Counted from the first letter of the stretch, positions 17,727-26,320 are shown. The stretch is DNA of 64,000 nucleotides from JAIKWW01 sp052169645 (GCA_052169645.1 JBQNCA010000003.1:51594-115593); one strand, 5' to 3'. A program made the numbers and translations. The notes: generated from the letters alone by a model not told the origin.

Positions 17727-18172
17727 GAAGAAAAAGAGTTATGGTCATAGGACCTTCGAGATGCGGGAAGACATCTTTGGTACGTCGGCTTGATGATGAT
17801 GAGCGACCGGTGAGACGAACGCCGGATATGATTTATGGAAAACATACTATAGATTGTCCGGGTTCATACATCGAAAATACGGATCACTATCAGCATTTGA
17901 TAGCCGCATCACAAGATGCTTCACATGTCTTGATGCTGATTGATCAGTCCAATCCCGTACATGTATATTCTCCTAAATTTGCAAAAGCTTTTACCAAGCC
18001 TGTAATTGGAGTTGTTACAAAGTCGGATTTGAATCCGGAAAATCGTGAGGACTGCCTGCATCAGATGAATCTGGCTGGAGTCACAGGAAAAATTTTTGAA
18101 ATAAGTGTACATGAAAATAAGGGAGTGGACGAATTAAAAAAATATTTATTCGGCTCTGAGGACACAAAGTAG
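17723..18172 (+). CDS. EutP/PduV-like small GTPase
   Basis: A 149-residue P-loop GTPase with Walker A GPSRCGKTS (residues 8-16), switch-II-like DCPGSY and base-recognition TKSD. This matches the EutP/PduV family found in many catabolic microcompartment operons. It overlaps the EutS-like gene by 4 bases. PduV has been linked to shell binding and compartment movement, but the biochemical role is not settled. Its paralogue at 5.7 kb has an extra C-terminal tail. Confidence 0.85.
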   Translation: MRRKRVMVIGPSRCGKTSLVRRLDDDERPVRRTPDMIYGKHTIDCPGSYIENTDHYQHLIAASQDASHVLMLIDQSNPVHVYSPKFAKAFTKPVIGVVTKSDLNPENREDCLHQMNLAGVTGKIFEISVHENKGVDELKKYLFGSEDTK

Positions 18173-18187
18173 AAGGGAGGTATGTGT

Positions 18188-18907
18188 ATGAAATTTATCA
18201 CTGAAGATGATTTGCGGCTGAAATATCGCAATGAACCTTTTACGATTTATGATCCAGAGCCCGGCACCCGATTAACTCCGGGAGCTCGTCAGTTTCTTAT
18301 AGACAGACGAATAGAAATTCCCGAAGATGAAACAAGGGTGCAGCCGGTAATCCGTGAATCCCTTAAAAAGGAGATATGCTGTCCTACGGCAAATCCGTCT
18401 CATAATTCGACTTCGACCAAGTTGAATATAATGAGCGGAGACTGGCGCATACATATGATACGTGCAAAGATGGATACCGTACATGCAATGTTTTTAAAGA
18501 CGGAGCAGGTACTTCTGGAATGTGATGTGAATGCGGCACAGCAGCTGACCGAGCTTGGCAAGTATTATGAAAGCTTAAGGCGAACGGTCAACGGCAAAGG
18601 CGGCAATACGGATTTTGCATATGAAGCCTGCGATGTATTGAATGAAGTTGATTCTTTACAGGATGTTGAAGCCGGTATAGAAATAACGGAATTTCACGTG
18701 CAGCTTGAAAACGGCAGAGCGATATTGGAATTGAATGAATTGCGGTATGCACTGAGAGAAATACATCCTCTGGTGCAAATGGCGGTTGAAGGAAATTCAT
18801 TGGAAAATTCCTTAGGAACCGAACTCGTCTGCTGTGTAAATAAGATTATAAACAGTTTGTCACATATGATAAATGTGGCGATAGGAGGAAAAGCATGCCG
18901 GAATTAA
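18188..18907 (+). CDS. EutT-like protein lacking the Cys/His metal motif
   Basis: About 239 residues from ATG 18188; GGGAGG is 7 bases upstream, while ATG 18182 would be too close. The N-terminus (KFITEDDLR, then TRLTPGARQFL) matches EutT, the corrinoid adenosyltransferase of ethanolamine utilisation, and the C-terminal half is helical as expected of the cobalamin adenosyltransferase fold. EutT's HX11CCX2C motif is reduced to CC: the third Cys is Ala and the His position is Gln. Choline lyase needs no B12, so this may be a repurposed or vestigial protein. Its stop overlaps the EutJ gene start. Confidence 0.7.
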   Translation: MKFITEDDLRLKYRNEPFTIYDPEPGTRLTPGARQFLIDRRIEIPEDETRVQPVIRESLKKEICCPTANPSHNSTSTKLNIMSGDWRIHMIRAKMDTVHAMFLKTEQVLLECDVNAAQQLTELGKYYESLRRTVNGKGGNTDFAYEACDVLNEVDSLQDVEAGIEITEFHVQLENGRAILELNELRYALREIHPLVQMAVEGNSLENSLGTELVCCVNKIINSLSHMINVAIGGKACRN

Positions 18908-19746
18908 AGACCACCGATTTTGAATTCTGTGATGAAATTATACAGCAGTTTGAGGATGCGTGTCGCAAGCCGATAAAGTCGAAATCTTCGACCTACTATT
19001 GCGGCGTGGATTTGGGAACCGCATGTGTAGTGGTAGCGGTGCTGGATGACAAATTTCATCCCGTAGCCGGCAGATTCAAGTATGCGGATGTGGTAAGGGA
19101 CGGCATGGTGGTTGATTACTTCGGTGCGGTAAATCTGGTGCGCACTATGAAGGAAGAGCTGGAGCAGGAACTCGGCGTTGAAGAACTTGAATTTGCTGCA
19201 GCTGCTATTCCGCCGGGTACTGATACACTTGATGGCGGAGCCGTAAAAAATGTCGTGCAGGGTGCAGGCTTCACCCTGACAAATCTGCTTGATGAATCAA
19301 CGGCTGCAAACGCCGTTCTTAAGATAAAGAACGGTGCCGTTGTAGATATAGGCGGCGGAACAACGGGTATTTCCATATTCCGTGACGGTGAGGTTGTCTA
19401 TATAGCCGATGAACCTACGGGAGGAACACATTTTTCTCTTGTAGCTGCGGGAGCTATGCATATTCCTTATGAGGAAGCGGAGATTTATAAAAGAGATCCC
19501 GCACATCACAGGGAGCTGCTTCCGGTATTGAAGCCGGTTATAGAAAAGGTCGCAGCTATAGTAAACAGGCATATTCAGGGGCATGATGTCGATGTTATAT
19601 ATCTGGTGGGAGGCACATGCTGCCTGACAGGTATAGAGGGTATCATCGAAAAACAAACCGGGATTACTACTCTTAAACCTAAGAATCCTATGTTTGCCAC
19701 ACCGTTAGGTATAGCGCTCAACTGCAGACAGGAAGAACTGTACTGA
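18895..19746 (+). CDS. eutJ: EutJ-like chaperonin (actin/Hsp70 ATPase fold)
   Basis: A 283-residue protein with Hsp70/actin-type nucleotide-binding motifs: YYCGVDLGTACVVVAVLD near residue 40, VVDIGGGTTGISIF near residue 148 and YLVGGTCCLTGIEG near residue 240. This is the EutJ family, with an ATPase domain but no substrate-binding domain. It is thought to assist assembly or repair of compartment enzymes, but that is unproven. It overlaps the EutT-like gene by 13 bases and its ATG has AGGAGG upstream. Confidence 0.85.
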   Translation: MPELKTTDFEFCDEIIQQFEDACRKPIKSKSSTYYCGVDLGTACVVVAVLDDKFHPVAGRFKYADVVRDGMVVDYFGAVNLVRTMKEELEQELGVEELEFAAAAIPPGTDTLDGGAVKNVVQGAGFTLTNLLDESTAANAVLKIKNGAVVDIGGGTTGISIFRDGEVVYIADEPTGGTHFSLVAAGAMHIPYEEAEIYKRDPAHHRELLPVLKPVIEKVAAIVNRHIQGHDVDVIYLVGGTCCLTGIEGIIEKQTGITTLKPKNPMFATPLGIALNCRQEELY

Positions 19747-19761
19747 TATCGAGGAGGATAT

Positions 19762-20055
19762 ATGGAGTCTTATATTATTAAATCTCCTTCTCCCGGAACT
19801 TTGGACATACTGATGCGCCGAAAGGGCACTCCGGGCAAGGATTTACCGGAATACGGAGTGGATGCGGTAGGTCTGGTGCAGGGACGCCTCATAGAGATGG
19901 TAGTGGCATCGGATATAGCTGAAAAGGCTTCCGGAGTTACGGTTGAAGATATAAAAGGCAGCTGTCCGCAGAATATGATAATGCTCGCAATATTCGGCGA
20001 CACCGCTTCCGTGGAAAATGCCATGGAAGAAATAAAGGCAGCCATGAACAAGTGA
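19762..20055 (+). CDS. Divergent small BMC-domain protein
   Basis: A 97-residue protein with a recognisable but eroded BMC pattern: AVGLVQGRLIEMVVASDIAEKA aligns (in two parts) with the GLIET...AADA..KAA segment, and IFGDTASVENAMEEI with the V.GDV.AV..A segment. It replaces the GGG pore loop with SCPQN and begins with an unusual SPSPGTLDILMRRKG stretch. It is too short for the usual C-terminal strand. It may be a specialised shell or plug component, and lies 10 bases before the pentamer gene. Confidence 0.7.
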   Translation: MESYIIKSPSPGTLDILMRRKGTPGKDLPEYGVDAVGLVQGRLIEMVVASDIAEKASGVTVEDIKGSCPQNMIMLAIFGDTASVENAMEEIKAAMNK

Positions 20056-20065
20056 GGAATCGGAT

Positions 20066-20338
20066 ATGCTGACAGCTAAATTGATAGATAATATTTGGGC
20101 GACAAGAAAAGCGGAGTCGCTCAACGGACTTAAGTTCATGATGGCAGAAATCATAGGAGACCCGACAAGAAAGGGAGAGCGGATGGTCGTAGTTGATATC
20201 ATAAGCGCCGGTATAGGCGACAGAGTGATAGTCAGTACAGGCTCCGCAGCCAGGAGAATGATCGGAGATGACACTATCCCTGTGGATGCGGCAATCATCG
20301 GTATCATTGATGAGGATTGCGATTATGGAATGGATTAA
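20066..20338 (+). CDS. eutN: BMC-P vertex protein (EutN/CcmL family)
   Basis: A 90-residue pentameric vertex protein. Hallmarks are the N-terminal LTAKLIDNIWATRKAESL, the VDIISAGIGDRVIVSTGSAA central motif (two adjacent blocks) and C-terminal PVDAAIIGIID. Pentamers close the twelve corners of the shell, and only this one copy is present in the operon. Confidence 0.95.
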   Translation: MLTAKLIDNIWATRKAESLNGLKFMMAEIIGDPTRKGERMVVVDIISAGIGDRVIVSTGSAARRMIGDDTIPVDAAIIGIIDEDCDYGMD

Positions 20339-20354
20339 AGGGAGGTGTTTCTAA

Positions 20355-21683
20355 ATGGGTCTTATGGAACAGGTAAGAGATGCCGGCGTAGTAGGTGCCG
20401 GCGGTGCCGGATTTCCGACTCATGTGAAACTTAACAGCAAGGCGGACTTCATACTCATGAACGGTGCTGAATGCGAGCCTCTTCTGCGAGTGGATCAACA
20501 GCTTATGGCTATGCATCCCGATGAGGTGATAGCAGGCTTTAAGGCTGCAGGTGAATATGTAGGAGCGGCTCAGGCAATTATCGGCGTAAAGGGTAAGCAT
20601 GCAGAACTTATAAAATTGCTTGAAAATCGAATCAAAGCTTTGGGTATGAATACTTTTGTATCGGTAGGCATATTGCCTGACATATATCCTGCCGGTGATG
20701 AGCATGTACTCGTTCATCAGCTGACGGGAAGGATAGTTCCTGAAATGGGAATTCCTATAAATGCAGGCTGCGTAGTAGTGAATTCCGAAACTTGCTACAA
20801 TATATATATGGCACAACAGGACAAAGCCGTTATCGACACTTATGTCACGATTGCCGGCGATGTCCCTGAGCGCAAGACGCTGAAGGTTCCGGTAGGAACA
20901 CCGATTGCGGATCTTGTAAAAGCGGCGGGTATATCCGATCCGTCGGAGTACCGAGTTATAGGCGGAGGACCTATGATGGGACCGCTGCTTTCAAATATTG
21001 ACGGATATATTACTAAAAGAGACAAGGGTCTTATAATACTGAAAAAAGATCATCCGCTGATTAGAAAAAAAGCGACTACCTTTGATCAGGCAAGACGTAT
21101 CAACAGATCGGCGTGTGAGCAGTGCAGGATGTGCACGGATTTATGTCCGAGATTCCTGTTAGGGCATAATATGCAGCCTCACAAGATGATGAGAACTCTC
21201 AGCTACGCTTCGGACAAGCCGGAGCAACAGACAATAGCATCTCTATGCAGTCAGTGCGGACTTTGCGAATATTTTTCATGTCCGGCGAACCTGCATCCTA
21301 AGATGACGAATATGATCTTCAAAGAGAACCTTGCGGCGGCAGGACTGAGATATCAGCCTGAAAAGTCGGAGTACGAAGCAAACCGAAACAGAAATTACCG
21401 CCTTGTACCGAGCAAACGTTTGGTCGCAAGGCTGGGACTGAAAGAGTTTGACAAACCGGCTCCGTATACCGAAGCTTTCCCTGCACCTTCAGAGGTGCAC
21501 ATTGCCTTGAGTCAGCATGTGGGAGCACCTGCGGAACCTTCGGTTCGGGTAGGCGACCGTGTTGAAGCGGGGCAGATGATAGGACGGGTGCCTGAAGGCA
21601 AGCTCGGAGCTCCGGTTCACGCAAGTATATCAGGTACAGTTACTGAGTGCGAAGGCGCTTATATCGTTATAAGGAAGGAATAG
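20355..21683 (+). CDS. pduS: PduS-like iron-sulfur flavoprotein (RnfC/SLBB fold)
   Basis: A 442-residue PduS homologue. It starts with the NADH/FMN-binding GAGGAGFPTHVKL motif, continues with an SLBB domain (VPVGTPIADLVKAAG) and two [4Fe-4S] motifs (CEQCRMCTDLCP and CSQCGLCEYFSCP), and ends in a lipoyl-like barrel. In propanediol compartments PduS reduces cobalamin and docks to PduT. CutC does not use B12, so here it may move electrons from NADH across the shell or to CutD. The PduT-like gene follows 1 base later. Confidence 0.9.
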   Translation: MGLMEQVRDAGVVGAGGAGFPTHVKLNSKADFILMNGAECEPLLRVDQQLMAMHPDEVIAGFKAAGEYVGAAQAIIGVKGKHAELIKLLENRIKALGMNTFVSVGILPDIYPAGDEHVLVHQLTGRIVPEMGIPINAGCVVVNSETCYNIYMAQQDKAVIDTYVTIAGDVPERKTLKVPVGTPIADLVKAAGISDPSEYRVIGGGPMMGPLLSNIDGYITKRDKGLIILKKDHPLIRKKATTFDQARRINRSACEQCRMCTDLCPRFLLGHNMQPHKMMRTLSYASDKPEQQTIASLCSQCGLCEYFSCPANLHPKMTNMIFKENLAAAGLRYQPEKSEYEANRNRNYRLVPSKRLVARLGLKEFDKPAPYTEAFPAPSEVHIALSQHVGAPAEPSVRVGDRVEAGQMIGRVPEGKLGAPVHASISGTVTECEGAYIVIRKE

Positions 21684-21684
21684 T

Positions 21685-22233
21685 ATGGCTATTGCAATAG
21701 GATTAGTAGAATTCTCAAGCATTGCCCGAGGTATATATGCTGCCGATCAGATGGTAAAGGTTTCCGATGTGGAAATCGTCACTGCACAGACCATCTGTCC
21801 CGGGAAGTATATAGCGCTCGTAGAGGGTGATGTGGCAGCTGTACAGGATTCTGTGCAGACGGGAGAAAGCTTTGCCGGGGAATATTATGTAGACTCGTTG
21901 ATAATACCTAATGTACATGCAGGAATTTTTCCTGCGATCACGGCGGCTACAATGCCGGAAAGAGTTGCAGCTCTGGGAATATTTGAAACATTCTCGGTAG
22001 CGACAATGATAACGGCTGCGGATTCGATACTTAAATCCGCAGAGCTTGAGCCGATAGAGCTTAGACTCGGTACAGGCTTGGGAGGTAAATCGTTTTTTAC
22101 CTTCACAGGTGATGTGGCGGCTGTCGAAACAGGTATTGAGGCAGGCAAGGCTACAGCAGAGGAACAGGGACTTATGGTTGATGCGGAGGTTATTCCGTCA
22201 CCATCAGAAAGGCTTATTCCATCAATTTTATAA
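21685..22233 (+). CDS. pduT: PduT-like BMC-T shell protein with cluster cysteine
   Basis: A 182-residue tandem BMC protein, the same size as PduT. Cys38 in TICPGK corresponds to the cysteine that binds the [4Fe-4S] cluster at the three-fold pore of PduT. Domain 1 opens AIGLVEFSSIARGIYAAD and domain 2 AALGIFETFSVATMITAAD. It is adjacent to pduS, and the pair would form a redox conduit through the shell. Confidence 0.9.
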   Translation: MAIAIGLVEFSSIARGIYAADQMVKVSDVEIVTAQTICPGKYIALVEGDVAAVQDSVQTGESFAGEYYVDSLIIPNVHAGIFPAITAATMPERVAALGIFETFSVATMITAADSILKSAELEPIELRLGTGLGGKSFFTFTGDVAAVETGIEAGKATAEEQGLMVDAEVIPSPSERLIPSIL

Positions 22234-22262
22234 TATATAGTTTTTAAGGAGGTGAAGTTAAA

Positions 22263-22952
22263 ATGAAAAAGTTGATTTGTTCAAAAGACATACAGGAAGC
22301 TGTCAGAGACGGCAAGAAGATTCTGTATGTAGATGAGAACACAATCATCACGGCTTCAGCAGAGGATGAAGCTAAGGCGGCAGGTATAGAAATTTGCTAC
22401 GGTGAAGCTGCAGCATGCTGCAAAACCGATTCTTCATGCACGACTTACAGCCCTGTTCAGGCTCCTTCACAGGATGCATCTTCAGAAATCAGCAGTGAAC
22501 TTATTTATAAAGTTCTGAAGAATTTATCTGATAAGGGTATGCTGGGGGATATTTTCCGTGAGACTTCAGCAGCACCGGATGTACCTTATCTTTGTGAAAA
22601 GGATCCGAGCGGCTTAAAAGTTGTAAGAGGAAATACCGTTCGCATGGATGAGTTCTTTGAAGGCAATCCGAGAGTTACCTATCAGGAAATTATTGATAAG
22701 AATGATTCAAAGATCAGCTCCGGTATACTGGTTATAGATCACGATACATATGAATGGACTCAGACCTATGATGAAAATGACTATGTAATTGAAGGAACTA
22801 TGACGGTTACTATAAACGGCAGAAGCTATACTGCAAATGCCGGCGACAGCATCTTTATTCCGAACGGCGCAACCGTAGTAATGGGCTCCAAGGATCATTA
22901 CTGCAAGGTATTTTATAATACTTATCCGTCAAATTGGGCAGATTTGCTCTAA
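22263..22952 (+). CDS. eutQ: EutQ-like cupin protein
   Basis: A 229-residue EutQ homologue. The N-terminus (MKKLICSKDIQEAV, then NTIITASAEDEAKAAG) matches EutQ, and residues 110-229 form a cupin barrel with VIEGTMTVTINGRSY and AGDSIFIPNGATVV. EutQ has been reported to have acetate kinase activity, which would convert the acetyl phosphate made by PduL into ATP. No dedicated acetate kinase is encoded nearby. AAGGAGGTGA precedes the ATG. Confidence 0.85.
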   Translation: MKKLICSKDIQEAVRDGKKILYVDENTIITASAEDEAKAAGIEICYGEAAACCKTDSSCTTYSPVQAPSQDASSEISSELIYKVLKNLSDKGMLGDIFRETSAAPDVPYLCEKDPSGLKVVRGNTVRMDEFFEGNPRVTYQEIIDKNDSKISSGILVIDHDTYEWTQTYDENDYVIEGTMTVTINGRSYTANAGDSIFIPNGATVVMGSKDHYCKVFYNTYPSNWADLL

Positions 22953-22971
22953 TCATATGGAGGAATAAAAG

Positions 22972-23673
22972 ATGCAGGCGATTGGAATGATCGAAACGAA
23001 GGGTTTGATTGGATCCATTGAAGCGGCGGATGCAATGCTGAAAGCGGCGGAGGTTTCCCTGTGTGAGCAGGTTAAGGTTGGCGGAGGTCTTGTAACCGTT
23101 ACCGTCAAAGGAGATGTAGGTGCAGTTAAGGCTGCTACCGATGCCGGAGCCGCAGCCGCACAGCGTGTAGGTGAGCTTCTTTCGGTGCATGTAATCCCCA
23201 GACCTCATGCATCTCTCGAAGGATTGGTGGTACATACTTCAAAGCCGGACGGAAATGGCGGCGATGACGGTCCTGACGGACCTGATGCTCCGCAGGATCC
23301 CAATCCGAGCGGAGATGACGGCAAACCCGAAGAAAATGAATCATCAGGGGACATTGTAAAGGAAAGCGTAGAAAAGGATGCTGTTGAGAAAGTTTCTGAA
23401 AATCAGGAAAAACCTGAAAAAGTTTCAGAACGGCATGCTATAAAATCTACACCTGTAACTGTTGACTACGATACTTTAGGCAGAGGTGTTGTAGACGGAT
23501 GGTTCAGGGATATGGACGATTCCGATGCCATGGAATTGCTCAGTAAAACACCTGTTGTTAAGCTGCGCAGATTGGCAAGAGAATATACGGATTTCGGAAT
23601 AAGCGGAAGAGCTGTTTCCAAGTCCGGTAAGAGCACTCTGTTGGATGAATTTCGCTCATATTACAGCAATTAA
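22972..23673 (+). CDS. BMC-H shell protein with acidic linker and Rho_N/SAP-like C-terminal domain
   Basis: Residues 1-88 are a standard BMC-H domain (AIGMIETKGLIGSIEAAD, VGGGLV, VKGDVGAV), nearly identical to the shell protein at 26.0 kb. An acidic, Gly/Pro/Asp-rich linker runs to about residue 155. The C-terminal 70 residues are helical and basic, with LLSKTPVVKLRRLARE...GISGRAV...KSTLLDEF, resembling Rho_N or SAP helix-extended-loop-helix domains that often bind nucleic acids. EutK and PduK are other shell proteins with C-terminal add-ons; EutK carries an HTH. The domain could recruit RNA, DNA or a cargo protein. Confidence 0.8.
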   Translation: MQAIGMIETKGLIGSIEAADAMLKAAEVSLCEQVKVGGGLVTVTVKGDVGAVKAATDAGAAAAQRVGELLSVHVIPRPHASLEGLVVHTSKPDGNGGDDGPDGPDAPQDPNPSGDDGKPEENESSGDIVKESVEKDAVEKVSENQEKPEKVSERHAIKSTPVTVDYDTLGRGVVDGWFRDMDDSDAMELLSKTPVVKLRRLAREYTDFGISGRAVSKSGKSTLLDEFRSYYSN

Positions 23674-23703
23674 GGTTAAAGTTTAATTTGAAAGAAGGTA
23701 AAA

Positions 23704-25308
23704 ATGGAGAACTTTGATTATGACCTGAGATCTATTCAGGAAACCCGTAATCTGGCTCGCCAGGGTAAGATAGCGACAGATAAGCTTCTTGACTATACCG
23801 ATGAGCAGATCGACAGGATTCTGCGGAATATGGTAAGAGTTGCGGAAGAAAACTCTGTTATTCTCGCCCAAATGGCAGTCGAAGAAACAGGTTTCGGAAA
23901 GGTTCAGGACAAAGCATATAAGAATCATATGGCATCAACTCTTGTTTATGAGTCTATAAAGGATATGAAGTGCTCAGGCATTATATTTGAAGATCCTATG
24001 AACAAGATGATGGAAGTTGCGGATCCTGTAGGTCTGGTTATGGGAATTGTTCCGTCTACAAATCCTACTTCTACAGTCATATATAAGGCAATGATTGCTA
24101 TCAAGGCAAGAAATGCAATAGTATTTTCACCGCATCCTTCCGCACTGAAATGCACATTAAAGGCTGCCACTCTTATGAGAGATGCGGCGGTTGCGGCAGG
24201 AGCCCCTGAAAATGTAATAGGTTGCCAGTCGCTTCCTTCAAGACCTGCCACAACCGAGCTTATGAAGTGCGATGAGGTAAAGATCATCCTCGCTACAGGC
24301 GGACCGGGCATGGTAAAGGCTGCATACAGCGCAGGTAAGCCGGCTCTCGGTGTAGGTGCGGGAAACTCTCCTTCATATATAGAGCGTACTGCGGATGTTC
24401 ATCAATCCGTAAAGGATATTATAGCATCGAAGACATTTGATAACGGAACTATTTGTGCATCGGAGCAGTCCGTAATATGCGAAGAAGTAAATCATGACGC
24501 AGTCGTTGCGGAATTCAGAGCTCAGGGCGGTTACTTCATGACAAAGGAAGAAACTGAAAAGGTATGTGCGCTTCTCTTCAAAGGTGGCGGTCACGATATG
24601 AGCGCCAAGTTTGTAGGCCGTTCTCCTCAGGTAATTGCCGCTGCTGCAGGAATCAGTATTCCTGAAGGCACAAAGGTTCTTATCGGTGAACAGGCGGGTG
24701 TAGGTGACGGTTATCCGCTTTCATACGAAAAGCTGACAACTGTTCTCGCTTTCTACACTGTAAGAGATTGGCATGAAGCCTGCGAACTGAGCTATAAGCT
24801 TCTGCAGAACGGCATAGGTCATACCATGAACATTCATACAAATGATAACAAGATTGTTCGTGAGTTTTCAAAGAAACCGGCTTCCCGTATTCTTATAAAT
24901 ACCGGCGGGACTCAAGGCGGTACGGGCGCAAGCACAGCACTGGCTCCGTCATTTACTCTTGGTTGCGGAACATGGGGCGGAAGTGCTACATCTGAGAATG
25001 TAACACCTATGCATTTGGTAAATATCAAGCGTGTTGTATACGGACTCAAGGATGCAAGCACCCTCGCTCAGAACGACCCTACATTCAAGCCTGACTTCAG
25101 CGGAGTGAGCAGTATTTCGGCAGGCGGGGCAACATCTGCACCGACAACAAGCTGCAGCACGGCCTCTCCTCTTCAGTACAGTGCCTGCTGCGGCGGAAGC
25201 AGCTCCGATACGGGCAGACAGCCGAGCGTTACCGAAGAAGGTATAAGCGGCCAGCAGCTCATGGATATGGTTAATGAAATTATTAAAGTGATGAAGACTG
25301 GGGCATAA
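23704..25308 (+). CDS. CoA-acylating acetaldehyde dehydrogenase (EutE/PduP/CutF type)
   Basis: A 534-residue enzyme that converts acetaldehyde, CoA and NAD+ to acetyl-CoA. The nucleophile Cys251 is intact in NGTICASEQ, unlike the paralogue at 12.3 kb. Cofactor segments include GVGAGNSPSYIE. A 70-residue Ser/Thr/Cys-rich tail ends in an amphipathic helix (ISGQQLMDMVNEIIKVM), a typical C-terminal encapsulation peptide. It sits 6 bases before the pduL gene, which uses its product. Confidence 0.9.
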   Translation: MENFDYDLRSIQETRNLARQGKIATDKLLDYTDEQIDRILRNMVRVAEENSVILAQMAVEETGFGKVQDKAYKNHMASTLVYESIKDMKCSGIIFEDPMNKMMEVADPVGLVMGIVPSTNPTSTVIYKAMIAIKARNAIVFSPHPSALKCTLKAATLMRDAAVAAGAPENVIGCQSLPSRPATTELMKCDEVKIILATGGPGMVKAAYSAGKPALGVGAGNSPSYIERTADVHQSVKDIIASKTFDNGTICASEQSVICEEVNHDAVVAEFRAQGGYFMTKEETEKVCALLFKGGGHDMSAKFVGRSPQVIAAAAGISIPEGTKVLIGEQAGVGDGYPLSYEKLTTVLAFYTVRDWHEACELSYKLLQNGIGHTMNIHTNDNKIVREFSKKPASRILINTGGTQGGTGASTALAPSFTLGCGTWGGSATSENVTPMHLVNIKRVVYGLKDASTLAQNDPTFKPDFSGVSSISAGGATSAPTTSCSTASPLQYSACCGGSSSDTGRQPSVTEEGISGQQLMDMVNEIIKVMKTGA

Positions 25309-25314
25309 TATAGA

Positions 25315-25995
25315 ATGGACAATAAATACACAGAAGTCATGAATCTGCTATTGGAAGCAATGAACAGCATGAAGCCAAGCGGCAATGCCGCAAAAACTGC
25401 TTCCGAAAGCTGTGTGAAAGGATGCGACGGCGCCATTCCGGTAGGAATTTCAAATCGCCATATACATCTTTCACAGGCGGATCAGGACGTGCTGTTTGGT
25501 TCAGGTTATGAGATGACCAACATCAAGGATCTTTCACAGCCGGGACAGTTTGCTTGTAAGGAAACCGTAACCATAGTAGGGCCTAAAGGTGCTATTGAAA
25601 AGGTTCGTGTTTTAGGTCCGGTCAGAAAAGAAACACAGGTAGAAATATTGGCGGCTGACGGCTTCAAGCTCGGTGTAAGAGGTGAAGTGAGAATGTCAGG
25701 TAAGCTGGACGGTACTCAGGGCTGTACCGTTGTAGGTCCTAAAGGCTCCGTACAGCTTTCCAAGGGAGTTATAGTGGCACAGCGTCACATACATATGCTT
25801 CCGGAGGATGCTGAAGCGCTTGGCGTATATGACGGTCAGATAGTGGATATAAAAGCTGAAGGTGATCGAGGCGGAATACTTTCAAATGTAGCGGTTCGAG
25901 CAACTTCAACATCAAAGCTGGAGTGCCACCTCGATACGGAGGAAGCAAATGCACTCGGGCTCAACTCAAAATCAGTTATCAAAATTGTAAAATAA
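25315..25995 (+). CDS. pduL: PduL-type phosphotransacylase
   Basis: A 226-residue phosphate acyltransferase converting acetyl-CoA to acetyl phosphate and recycling CoA inside the compartment. It contains the two zinc-binding His motifs GISNRHIHLS and VAQRHIHMLP, plus a third conserved His in LECHLDTEEANALGL. The first 35 residues are a predicted amphipathic helix (TEVMNLLLEAMNSM) and linker, an N-terminal encapsulation peptide. It directly follows the acetaldehyde dehydrogenase gene. Confidence 0.92.
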   Translation: MDNKYTEVMNLLLEAMNSMKPSGNAAKTASESCVKGCDGAIPVGISNRHIHLSQADQDVLFGSGYEMTNIKDLSQPGQFACKETVTIVGPKGAIEKVRVLGPVRKETQVEILAADGFKLGVRGEVRMSGKLDGTQGCTVVGPKGSVQLSKGVIVAQRHIHMLPEDAEALGVYDGQIVDIKAEGDRGGILSNVAVRATSTSKLECHLDTEEANALGLNSKSVIKIVK

Positions 25996-26020
25996 ATAAA
26001 CTTTTTAGGAGGAAAATACA

Positions 26021-26320
26021 ATGACAGTTAAGAATGAAGCACTCGGAATGATCGAAACTAAAGGACTTATCGGTTCAATTGAAGCAGCAGATGCTATGGT
26101 AAAGGCTGCAAACGTATATCTTATCGGTAAGGTACATGTAGGCGGCGGTCTTGTTACCGTTATGGTTCGTGGTGATGTAGGCGCTGTAAAGGCTGCTACT
26201 GATGCAGGTGCGGCAGCAGCTCAGCGTGTAGGTGAGCTTATCTCCGTACACGTAATCCCTCGTCCGCACAATGAAGTTGAGAGCATTCTCCCTTCAACTG
26301 ATGCTCAGGGTGTTCAGTAA
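26021..26320 (+). CDS. BMC-H shell protein (PduA/EutM type)
   Basis: A 99-residue canonical hexameric shell protein: ALGMIETKGLIGSIEAADAM, VGGGLVTVMVRGDVGAV, then IPRPHNEVE at the C-terminus. It is the last gene of the operon and has a strong TTTAGGAGGA leader, fitting the high abundance of the major facet protein. The first 88 residues are almost the same as the BMC domain at 23.0 kb, indicating recent duplication. Confidence 0.95.
   Translation: MTVKNEALGMIETKGLIGSIEAADAMVKAANVYLIGKVHVGGGLVTVMVRGDVGAVKAATDAGAAAAQRVGELISVHVIPRPHNEVESILPSTDAQGVQ

Noticed and set aside
18182..18907. Functional EutT corrinoid adenosyltransferase
   Set aside because: The family metal motif is incomplete and the local glycyl radical enzyme does not use cobalamin.
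11600..26320. Propanediol or ethanolamine compartment
   Set aside because: No diol dehydratase or ethanolamine ammonia-lyase is present; the glycyl radical enzyme has CutC choline-site residues.
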